DNA of 64,000 nucleotides from Emydura subglobosa (taxonomy: Eukaryota > Chordata > Testudines > Chelidae): the NCBI GenBank assembly GCA_007922225.1, contig ML680098.1:1674001-1738000 (forward strand). Reading direction: 5' to 3'. Under the pieces are notes generated by a model. The model was not told where the DNA came from and made no database searches. It was given only the letters and a program-made list of their open reading frames with translations. Both the position numbers and the translations under genes were made by a program. Positions 35,051 to 43,490 of the stretch are shown here, one piece after another (position 1 is the stretch's first letter; each line of letters starts with the position of its first letter).

Positions 35051-36030
35051 ATAACTGCATTTTGTTTTACGAATGGCTGAATGTTTGGGAAGATGGTCAA
35101 TCTGTTTTTAACAGTGCAACTACTCCTGTTTCTGATGATACTACATTCACATGTCGTATACTGATGGAGGCCAGTTAGTAGTCTATTGAAATGATTCCTG
35201 GTCTCAGTTCGGTTCTCAGTGAAAGACTTCAAAACGCTGGCATCCTTCAAAAGTAGTCTCAGGCCAAAGACTCAACAATCAAAACTGTTAGATATCTTTT
35301 CCCGTTAAAGGGCTCTCTTCACTACAAACCACAACGCAAATTAGAGGGGACAAGTTTAAATGTGTAGTTTGAACAGTGTTGCGGCTGGGTTGTGTTACTG
35401 GGCAGGTGTGAGCCTTTGACAGAACCAAAGCTTTAGCCCAGTTACATAACATAGATACACTACAGGTTCGTTAACCATGACATACTCAGGTCAGGGAACA
35501 CCTGTTTTGTAACTGGGTTCCCCTAATTTTATTGTACTGCAGACAGACCTGCAGAGGTGGTCTCTCCAAAAGAGCACTGGGGCACATTGCCAGGACAGTG
35601 AGGAGAAGCTGATATTAGTTCTGCTGCATCTGTTCTGTGGACAAACAGCTGACTTCATTCTCCAGGCCTGCTGAGCCAGTACTTTTTCCACAAGCATATA
35701 ATCCATTCAAAAAAAATATTCACCCTCCTTCTACAAAGCTAGCAACGCTAACTTATGTTATTTCTGTCTTTAACATTTTTTATTGTTCCCACTGCAGCCT
35801 GATTATAGAAAACATTTACTGCTTACATAAAAGCTCTGAAGAAAAGTTTTAGAAGAAATAAGGTAGTTGTGCTTTCTAAACAGCAGGGACCTGTCTAAGC
35901 CGGCAAATTAATCATAGTTTAACATCTGTGTTATCGTTATAACCACTATGGCATGCTCCCCCTACATGGGCTACATCAAACGGTATTATAATACAGTCAG
36001 AGACAATCTAAAGAGATATGGGGTAGGAGA
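35051..36030. other. Unassigned DNA
   Basis: No gene or recognised repeat. Confidence 0.4.
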
Positions 36031-36175
36031 AAGGATGTATAATTATCCCCCTTCTAGACAAGGAGAAACTGAGGTACAGCAGAATTAAGTAAAGTGCCCA
36101 AGGTCAGATAAGTAGTTTGTGGCAGAGAACCCAGATTTCCTGAATGCCTGAATCACAAAACCATCATTCTCCCTG
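36031..36175 (-). repeat. MIR-like SINE, middle and head part
   Basis: 'aattatcccccttctagaca', 'gagaaactgaggtacagc', 'gtgcccaaggtcagataagt' and 'tgtggcagagaaccc' are the reverse complement of the SINE core. Confidence 0.6.
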
Positions 36176-36539
36176 ACATCCCACAGGACAGTCAGTCTGC
36201 CCAGGTAAACTTTTCATATCTCTCCAATCTGATCACAGGTCTCCACTTCTGGAGAAGTGTTGTATCAAATGCTGATGGTCATGGGAAATCTAAAGTGAGG
36301 AGACTTGTAGTTTATTAGTAAACCAATTAGCACCTCGCTAGCAGCCCGATCATATTTAATTATATTTTGGAAGTAATTATCAGCACAGGCCTTTGCCAAT
36401 ATCCTCAGCACTATTAGCAAAACCATGCCCGAGGAGATAATAAATTGAAAACTATTCAACAGTTTAACCACTTGACTATTACTTTGTATGCCTGCTCTAC
36501 ACTGGTCCTCTCCTCTTTCTTTTCTTCTTTCTCTTTCTT

Positions 36540-36560
36540 TTATTTATTTATTTATTTTTT
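36540..36560. repeat. (TTTA)n short tandem repeat
   Basis: About five units of 'ttta' after a CT-rich stretch. Confidence 0.8.
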
Positions 36561-36624
36561 GGATGGCTGCATCTAGTGCTTAATCTTTTTAAGACATTGA
36601 GAAATAAAATATGAACTTGATGTA

Positions 36625-36725
36625 GAAATTACTGCTTGAAGTTTTGTGACCTGAGGTATGCAGGAGGTCAGACAAGATAATCACAATGCTCCCTGCCGGC
36701 CTTAAAGATCTATGAATTAATGAAA
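36625..36725 (+). repeat. CR1-type 3' tail
   Basis: 'ctgaggtatgcaggaggtca' then 'ccctgccggccttaaagatc' and 'tatgaatta' match the ending shared by CR1 and CR1-tailed repeats in sauropsids. Confidence 0.6.
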
Positions 36726-37907
36726 ATCAGACTTTCCTCCCATTATAAAAACATACACAAACTTTCTGAAGCTACGTCCAAGGCCTCATCTGCACAAGCA
36801 ATTTGCCCTGGTTACATCTATTGGTGCCAACCCCCAGGGCAATTGAACCAATGTAAACCTTTAACGGGAACAGGTCAAGCTACAGTTTACCCCCGTGCAG
36901 TGTGCCTGCTTATTCTGCAGGGATGAGCTTCATCGGTGCAAAACGTCATTTATAGCAGCTTTGCCTGTCTGCAGTAGGGGGTTTCCATGAGGGGCTCCTA
37001 TCAATGGCTGAAATCTCCAAAGCAGACAAGGCCTCAGAAGCAGACTGCCCACATCGAGGAAGGAATCTGTTCATTCTCCTGTAATGCACACCCCCAGAAG
37101 AGCGAATTTGTCCTACGCTGCACTATTGAAAGGGCCAGCTGAATGCACTATGCATGCAGTATGTGATGAAGACTGTACAGGCTAGTTGCAACTGTTGTTT
37201 AATACGGCCGCAACAGCAGTCATTATCTGAAAAAAAGTTACTGAAGCGCATAGGCGGGAAAGACTTCTTGATTTTATCATGAGTTTAGCAATAGTTAATA
37301 TTTACTTCAGTGACAGCTCCTGCAGACAAGTGATTAATACGCATAGATCTCAACTTTTATTAAAAAAAATTAAGTTAACCCACATGATAGTGCAGAAAGG
37401 CTTGAATATGTGATCCAAGCCAACTGTCAAAAACCAGAAGGCAAATAAAAGGAACACCAAATTAATTTTAGCTTGTGACTTTTAAAGCAGTCTTATGATA
37501 TTTTGGCATCTGACTCATGATTTTTGAATGGCTGGTTGTCCTGGTAAAGCATATTGACACGACCTATTATGCAATAGGCTATTGTTCTACACAGGCCATG
37601 GGCTGAATAAAAACACCTCAGCGGCTCCTCTGCATCACAATATAAGTAAGTATCCTGGATACAAGTCAATCATTTAGAGAGGTGATTTCTCTGTGAAAAT
37701 TCTTCTCCAGTATCAACACAGGTATTAAATTATCACCTCAAAAAGGGGAAGTGTTTGGAAGCAGAGCTTGATCATGTTTAATAATCCAAGTAACAAAAGC
37801 CAGGCTCATTATGACATGTATATGAATGCAGGTAAAGTTATCACATTGACTGGCTGACTGCCTTTCTCAGAGTGGCTGCCTGCCACTGAGAATGCATGCA
37901 CTGTGTC
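36726..37907. other. Unassigned DNA
   Basis: No gene or recognised repeat. Confidence 0.4.
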
Positions 37908-37909
37908 TC

Positions 37910-38115
37910 TTAGGCTACGACTACACTAACGGCGTCAGATCGATTTCTCTGGATCGACATACCAAGACCAGCAACGCAAGTAGCGCAGTGCAGTGCAGAC
38001 AGCGCGCAGAAGAGAAGCTCAGCAGTCAACAAGAGTTACACAAGTTTTTTGAGTACTTTGCGTAACTCCCGTCGACTGCCGCCAAATCTCACCGGTAAGT
38101 GTAGACGAGGCCTAA
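37910..38115. mobile_element. 'gtctacac' MITE, copy 3, with readable ends
   Basis: The left end 'ttaggctacgactacacta' pairs with the right end, whose reverse complement is 'ttaggcctcgtctacactta'. The copy is 206 bp and rich in CpG compared with its flanks. TTA and TAA at the outer edges fit the 3-bp targets of PIF/Harbinger elements, although they are also part of the inverted ends. Inside are 'gatcgatttctctggatcga' and 'cgtcgactgccgcc'. Confidence 0.7.
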
Positions 38116-38119
38116 GTCA

Positions 38120-38621
38120 CCTGCAAAAGCGCCATGCGCTAATCACCTGTCAAAGGGGACACTACCAATAAAAATAGCTAAATGAGTAGAAAACACTGGT
38201 GATATTTATTTTTTAATGTACTTTTGGAATATTTTTCGAAGATCACTCAATTATCCCATTTATTTAATGCAATCACGTGGCTTTGGAAGTAACGTTAAAA
38301 ATGACATAAGCAGGTTCCTCTCTGGCAAAAATCAAATCAGGAAAGCAACAGTACGTAGGAGTCTCTATGCAGCTACTTCAGGCAGCAAAGCAGGAGACCT
38401 AGGTTGATATAGCCACCTTTAGCTCCAAACAAATCAGAGGACTGCAAAGGTATGTGGCTGATCAGAAGGGAAGGTCTTCTGAGCACCCCTTGACAATCTA
38501 AGCAGCAGTTTTTAAAAGGTTCCCAAGCACCATTTAGAGCTGCCATAGATAAGAAGACACAGGGAAACAGACAATCATTTCCAAGAATAAAGTGTTCCAG
38601 TGTGTGACACAAAAGCACTCC
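38120..38621. other. Unassigned DNA
   Basis: Overlapping short frames on both strands only; no gene or recognised repeat. Confidence 0.4.
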
Positions 38622-38795
38622 CTTATTATTGTCTATATTACAGTAGCACTGAGTGGCCCTGATACACTAGAAGCTGTACAAAAAGTACAAGACAGTTCCT
38701 GCCCCAAAGAACTTTCATTCTAACTAGGCAAGACAGAGAGAAAACGTGACTTCCTCACAGCCACACAGCAGGTCAATGGCAGAAGTGAGAACAGA
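38622..38795 (-). repeat. MIR-like SINE, part 1 of a split copy
   Basis: 'ttattattgtctatattaca', 'cagttcctgccccaaagaac' and 'cacacagcaggtcaatggca' are the reverse-complemented SINE from its tail inward. The copy stops abruptly near 38795 where the DIRS-like element begins and resumes near 42173. Confidence 0.75.
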
Positions 38796-38800
38796 AGGAG

Positions 38801-39130
38801 CAGTTACTCACTTTGTGAAGTAACTGGAGTTCTTTGCGATGTGTCTCTCTCTGGGTGCTCCACTTCAGGTGCGCATGCGCCCCATCCGCCTTTGATCAGA
38901 ACATTTTTAGTAGTGCCCATTCAGCCCACGTATACTCCCTGCACCTCCTCGTGCCCTGGACTGAGGATACATAAGGCTGCACTGGAGAACTGCCCTCAAT
39001 TCCTTATCCACCATAAAGACCCATAGAGAGAACTCCATAGCAGAGAGGAAGGAGGGTGGGTCATGGTGCACTCCTAGGGACACACATCTCAAAGAACTCC
39101 AGTTGCTACACAAGGTGAGTAACCGCTCCC
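38801..39130. repeat. Inverted pair inside the DIRS left terminal region
   Basis: About 65 bp at 38801-38868 is an inverted, roughly 80 percent similar copy of 39065-39130. The shared core is 'aaagaactccagtt' and 'gtgagtaac'. The space between them contains 'aggtgcgcatgcgcc' and is the terminal repeat proper. Confidence 0.75.
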
Positions 39131-39714
39131 TCTTCTTTCAGTAGCATCCCTATGGGTGCTCCACTTCAAATCATTTTCTAACAGTATCTCCCATTATCCT
39201 GTTAGGAAAAGAGGGCTTCAGAACAGGATCCAACACTCAAGAAAGGACTGCTGTGCCAACAACCGCGTCTGATCTAGAGACCTAGTGCAGAGCATAGTGT
39301 TCCGAGAAGGTGTGCACTCACGCCCTCATTGCAAATCTCAGCAATTCGAACATTCTTTAACAGTGGTGTGAGTCTGGGATCTTGATGATTGAGCTATTAT
39401 TCCTGAAGGGGCCTGAACAATAGCATTCTGATAACAAACAAGAATACAACTGGAAACCCACTGTGAAAGTCTTCAGGTAGAAACTGAAGATCCTTTGGAT
39501 CTGTCTGCAAATGAAATGAACAGCCTGGGAAGACTTTCTGAATGTTCTATTTCTACCAAAATAGAAAGCTACTGCCCTTCAAACATCTAAAGGTATAGGG
39601 GGCAGTTTCCTCGATAAGAGTGGTGAGGTTTGGGGGGGCAGGGGCCCACAGGAAGGCGGATGAATGGTTAATGTGGAAATCAGAGGATATTTTAGGTATG
39701 AACTTAGGACGTGG

Positions 39715-40476
39715 ATGTAACGCAGTGGTGTACCTAGCGGGGAGGGGAGGGGAGGGGAGGCAGGCCCCTGGAAGCCGGTCTGTGGTGGGGGTGCCGGGCT
39801 GGCCCTTCATGACACACGGGATGGGAGGTGCAGAAGGCTTTGAGGGGCGCAGAACCTCCTACACCCCCTGCTCATCGTGAAGGGCTGGCCAGGAGTGCAC
39901 TTACCTGCCACTCCAGCCCCACAGCCCAGCTCCAGCACAGATGCAGCGGCCTCACCCCCTTGGCCTGGAAGGGGGGCAGGCAGGGTAGAGGAGGGGCGCA
40001 GGAGCGGAAGCGGGAGCAGCCACCTCTCAGCCTCCAGCACCCTCCGCCCACCATGAAGGGCCAACCCGGCACCCCATCTGAGCCGGTGCTGGGCTGGAGC
40101 AGCGGGTAAGTGCAGGGGGGCACAGGCCTTCACGATGGGCCGGGGGAGGGCGGGGGGAGGGATAGGAGGCTGGGGGACAGCTGCTTCCGCTCCTGCGCAC
40201 CCCGCTGCGCATAAGACCGCCTCCGTCCGAGTAGGCGCTGGGCTGCAGCGAGAATGGCAGGTGCCGGGTAAGTGCGGGGAGTGGGGTTGGCGGAGCCAAG
40301 CCTGCATTTGTGCCCTCCCCCCTTGGCTGGTACAGACTCCTTCCTCCCCGGGATAGCTAAGGGGTGGCACCGGGAGCCTTCCTGCCCCCTGCCCTGGAGG
40401 GGCGCATGAGGCGGGGGCGCAAATGTAGGCTTGGTCCCCAGGCACTGTAGACCCTCCGTATGCTACTGGTGTAACA
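39715..40476. mobile_element. GC-rich foldback element (hAT-like) inside the recombinase
   Basis: The element spans 39723-40468 (746 bp). It begins 'cagtggtgtacc' and its right end, as reverse complement, begins 'cagtagcatacg'. The flanks 'atgtaacg' (39715-39722) and 'gtgtaaca' (40469-40476) share the six central bases, as for an 8-bp hAT target. The interior is CpG-rich and folds back: 'gggctggcccttcatga' near 39797-39813 is inverted near 40050-40070, and 'gcgcaggagcggaagc' is inverted near 40180-40198. 'gctgggctg' units and 'gggtaagtgc' units occur in tandem. A G-quadruplex motif (four GGGG runs with one-base loops) lies at 39739-39757. The 212-codon minus frame across it is compositional. 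Confidence 0.7.
39739..39757 (+). other. G-quadruplex motif
   Basis: Four runs of GGGG separated by single A bases lie just inside the left end of the foldback element. Short loops of this kind are known to give stable quadruplexes. Confidence 0.8.
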
Positions 40477-41140
40477 ATATCTTATCTTTGAAGAAAACTG
40501 TGAAGGGAGGATCAGTCACTAATGCTCCAGGCTCCCCAGTCCTACAGGCAGAGGAGTTAGCCACTAAAATGCTGTTTCCATAGAGAGGCATCAGAGAGCC
40601 CTTCGCTAATGGCTCAAAAGGAGGTTTCATAAGACTATTAAGGACCAAGCTCAGATTCTATATGGGAGCAGACTGTCTAACTTGTGGAAAAAGGTTATCC
40701 AACATCTTGATGAATCTAGCCATTGTGGAATGAGCAAACACTAAGAATCCTTGCACAGCGGAATGGAAGGCTATAATAGCTGCCAAATGAACTCTGACTG
40801 CACTCATAGAAAGACCTGACATCTTTAATTTCAACAGGTAATCAACAACAGCTGAGAGGGAAGAAAGAACAGGTGAAAACTGATGCTGAATACACCAATG
40901 ATGGAATCTCTTCCATTTCTGAAGGTAAGGATTTCTAGTAGAGATCTTTCTGCTGTTTAAACAGGAAATCTCTGTCCCCGAGACCCACCAAGGAGCCACA
41001 CGCGTAGGCACAGGATAGCCACTTTGGGGTGGAGAGACCAACTGGAGTCCTGAGATAGAAAATGGGGAATGGTCAGAAGCTGCATTGCTGGACAAGCAGT
41101 GAGACAAAGTAGGTAAAGGTACCACACCTGCATTGGCCAT

Positions 41141-41218
41141 GTTGATATAACTAGAATGACTCTGGCTTGTTTGATCTTGTTCAAAACTCCCAAAATCAAT
41201 GGTGTTGGGGGATATATA
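41141..41218 (-). pseudogene. C-terminal piece of DIRS pol
   Basis: An 80-codon minus frame (41199-40957) begins with 'ILGVLNKIKQARVILVIST' and 'WPMQVWYLYLL'. This matches the typical end of the DIRS RNase H region just upstream of the recombinase, with which it overlaps in another frame. Upstream pol sequence is cut off by the CR1 insertion. Confidence 0.6.
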
Positions 41219-41982
41219 GAATCATAACATCATAGAAATGTAGGGCTGGAAGGAACCTTGGGGAGTCTTCAAGTCCAGCTCCCAGAACTGTGGCAAAACC
41301 AAGTAAACCTAGACCTTCCCTGACAGGTGTTTGTCCAACTTGATTTCAAAGGCTTCCAATGATGGGGACTCCTCGGCTCCCTTGGAAGCCTATTCCAGAG
41401 TTTAACCCCCGTTTTAGTTAAACATTTTTCCCCTAATACCTAATCTAAATCTCCCTTACTGCTGAGTAAGTCCATTCCTTCCTGTCCTATCTTCAGTGGA
41501 CATGGAGAACAATTGATCACTGTCTTCCTTATCACAGCCCGTCACATATTGGAAGAATAATCAGGTCCCCATCCCCTCAGTTTTCTTTTCTCAAGACTAA
41601 ACATGCCCAGTTTTTTTTTTTTTTTTTTTTAAACTTTTCCTCATAAGTCAGGTTTTCTAAACCTTTTACCATTTCTGTTGATCTCCTCTGGATGCTTACA
41701 ATTCATGGTACCCAGAATTGGACACAGTACTCCAAGCTGGGGCCTCACCAGTGCTGAGCAGTATGGGACAATTGCCTCCCATGTCTTACATATGATACCT
41801 TGTTAATGCATTGCAGAATGATATTTGCCTTTTTTGTAGCTGCATGACTTTGACAACTCATACTCAGTTCGTGGTCCACTATAACCTCCAGATCCTTTTC
41901 AGCAGCATTTGATTTTTCCTTCCTAAGTGAACTACTGTGCACTTGTCTTTACTGAATTTCATCTTGCTGAATCCAGACCATG
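41219..41982 (-). mobile_element. CR1 LINE inserted in the DIRS element
   Basis: The left edge has the CR1 3' terminal units ('gaatcataacatcatagaaa'), followed by 'gtagggctggaaggaacctt', 'cctgacaggtgtttgtccaa' and 'ggtacccagaattggacaca', in the order of a reverse-complemented CR1 3' region. A 65-codon minus frame at 41942-41745 contains 'EKDLEVIVDHELSMS' and 'KKANIILQCI' of the reverse transcriptase tail. A T20 run (41611-41630) lies inside. DIRS sequence continues on both sides. Confidence 0.85.
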
Positions 41983-42172
41983 AAGTCTCAGATTTTGACA
42001 GTGACCAGGCTTTTTGAGACAGGTTCTCTGCGGGGAGATGAGGAACTCATCACAAGTGTACAAGAATGTGTCGTGCCCATGTGCAGGCTGAAAAGCACTG
42101 CTATCAAAAATCTCTGATCAAAGGCACATAGCTCACCTGAGGTGGAGCGCCCATAGGGACACTACTTAGAGA

Positions 42173-42236
42173 GAAACTCCTGTCTCCTGGCTCTGGGGCC
42201 AGCACCCTATCTATTAGATCACATTGCTTCTCTAAA
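42173..42236 (-). repeat. MIR-like SINE, part 2 of the split copy
   Basis: 'cctgtctcctggctctgggg' and 'accctatctattagatcaca' continue the SINE interrupted at 38795. The reverse complement reads as the tRNA-like head ('gtgatctaatagatagggtg'). Confidence 0.75.
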
Positions 42237-43120
42237 GCTTGAAGGAGAAGAGAGCAAAGTGCACATTCTGGCTAGAAAGGGTGAGCACATGCCCAATGTT
42301 AAATCATGCTAAACTGTGCCCTCACTGCTGCTGAGAATGTAAATGCTTCCAATGAAGTTAACATCTCTGAGGTAATGTGGAAGGGCTGGAGATAAGGGTC
42401 CTGAATTTGTGTTACTGCAAGATTAAGGTAAAAGTTCCTGAATTACATCCGTAAGGTTATTTTCAAATGGACAAAAAAAAACCTTTTAATTAAAATTTAT
42501 GACCCTAAAATCATAAGATCAACAATTCTTCCTCTTGAGATGTTTATTGCTGCTGATCTTCTATCAGCAACATCTTAGGGAGAACTAAAGCAGTTATGAA
42601 GCATAAGCAGAAGTACTACCCTCCTTCCCTGCCTGCCTTTGTTTACCATTAAAACTGCCACCCACACACTTTCCCATATAGAACACTGTTAGGCATTATT
42701 CACCAGCATAGAAATTCAGCAAATGCAGCTTCTGTCCCAAGGAGGGATAAGGTTATGCTTGGTGTTCCCTCTCTATAAGTCACAGAAATGTATCAGGGGG
42801 ATAACAGGAAAGAGGGCTAATAACAGTCATTGAGCTAATCTGACTTTCACCTAATGGACTGGGGGAGGTTAGGCTAGAACATACATAGGAATTAGCTGAT
42901 TTCATATAAAGTCATTTTAACCACATGAATTCTCATTTTATTTGGCTCCTTATCAGTATGTATAGCCTACATGTTTCATTTAGAATGTGACAAGGCTTAA
43001 ATAATCCAAAGATCCAGAATCATATAGTTTCAATTCCTTGAAGCAATGAGAGTTGTGCATGAGGTATCAGAGATGAATTCATCCCTCTAAATATAACATC
43101 TTTCACTTTCAAAGTACTTT
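42237..43120. other. AT-rich DNA without a recognised gene
   Basis: No gene, RNA or clear repeat. Confidence 0.45.
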
Positions 43121-43124
43121 AATA

Positions 43125-43215
43125 AATATTACATCTCACAATATCTTTGTAAAGTCTGAGATGGGGAAACTGAGGCACAGAATTTAATCAACTTGCCCAG
43201 TGAAGTCAGTGGCAG
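43125..43215 (-). repeat. MIR-like SINE core fragment
   Basis: 'gatggggaaactgaggcaca' and 'caacttgcccagtgaagtca' are the reverse complement of the SINE core. It lies tail to head next to a plus-strand SINE. Confidence 0.6.
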
Positions 43216-43282
43216 CTTTTGTATCTTCTCCCAAAGATTTAGTATATGCAGACTATACCAGACACATGCATCCACTAGAGAA

Positions 43283-43490
43283 GAAGTTTGGTCCATTGGT
43301 TAGGATGCTCCGCTGGGACTTTGGAGACCTAGTTCAACTCCTTGTTCCACAACAGACTTCCTGCATGATCTGTGGGCAAGTCAGTCTCTCTCTGTCTCAG
43401 TTCACCATCTGTAAAATGGGGGTAATAGCATTTCCCTACTTCACAAGCTAGGATAAGTATATTAAATACCGTGAGGCCTAAATATTTGTA
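43283..43490 (+). repeat. MIR-like tRNA-derived SINE with A and B boxes
   Basis: The tRNA-like head has an A-box-like 'tggttaggatgc' and a B-box-like 'gttcaactcc', the internal RNA polymerase III promoter of such SINEs. The core follows ('cttcctgcatgatctgtggg', 'caagtcagtctctctctgtc', 'catctgtaaaatgggggtaa'), then 'cctacttcacaagc' and a decayed tail. It is the most complete SINE in the window. Confidence 0.8.

Larger units (their letters stand above)
39240..41140 (-). pseudogene. DIRS-type tyrosine recombinase, broken
   Basis: Read on the minus strand, the N-terminal core-binding domain lies in a 160-codon frame at 41140-40658 ('YLQKWKRFHHWCIQHQFSP', 'GLSMSAVRVHLAAIIAFHSA'). The catalytic domain starts in a second frame at 40648-40463 ('MKPPFEPLAKG', then 'ACRTGEPGAL', which keeps the first catalytic Arg). 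It stops at the foldback insertion and resumes at about 39720 with 'LHPRPKFIPKISSDFHIN'. Further on, 'AQSSRSQ' (near 39400-39371) stands where relatives have His-Ser-Thr-Arg, so the His is changed and the Arg kept. The nucleophile-like Tyr remains in 'EHYALH' (codon at 39296-39294). Known in the family: the enzyme inserts the circular cDNA by recombination. An in-frame stop follows 'YALH', and frames shift, so it is inactive. Confidence 0.8.
38796..42172 (-). mobile_element. DIRS-like tyrosine-recombinase retrotransposon, nested and truncated
   Basis: The two ends are inverted copies of each other: 'tttgatcagaaca' with 'gtgctccacttcaggt' near 38855-38905 matches, in reverse complement, 'tctctgatcaaaggc' and 'cacctgaggtggagc' near 42111-42155. 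On the left a second inverted pair (38801-38868 with 39065-39130, built on 'tctcaaagaactccagttgc') lies within the terminal region. Between the ends, the minus strand carries the tail of a pol frame and a tyrosine recombinase. There is no integrase. DIRS elements are known to have this layout and to make no target duplication. Most of gag and the reverse transcriptase are missing. A hAT-like foldback (39723-40468) and a CR1 (about 41219-41982) lie inside. Confidence 0.8.

Noticed and set aside
39807..40445. 212-codon minus-strand frame, the longest in the window
   Set aside because: It lies wholly inside the GC-rich foldback element, is Pro/Ala/Gly/Ser-rich, and has long overlapping frames on both strands. 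Stop codons are rare there because of composition.
39723..40468. Possible CpG island and promoter
   Set aside because: The CpG-rich block has transposon-like ends and a target duplication and interrupts a DIRS coding frame, so it is an insertion rather than a host promoter.
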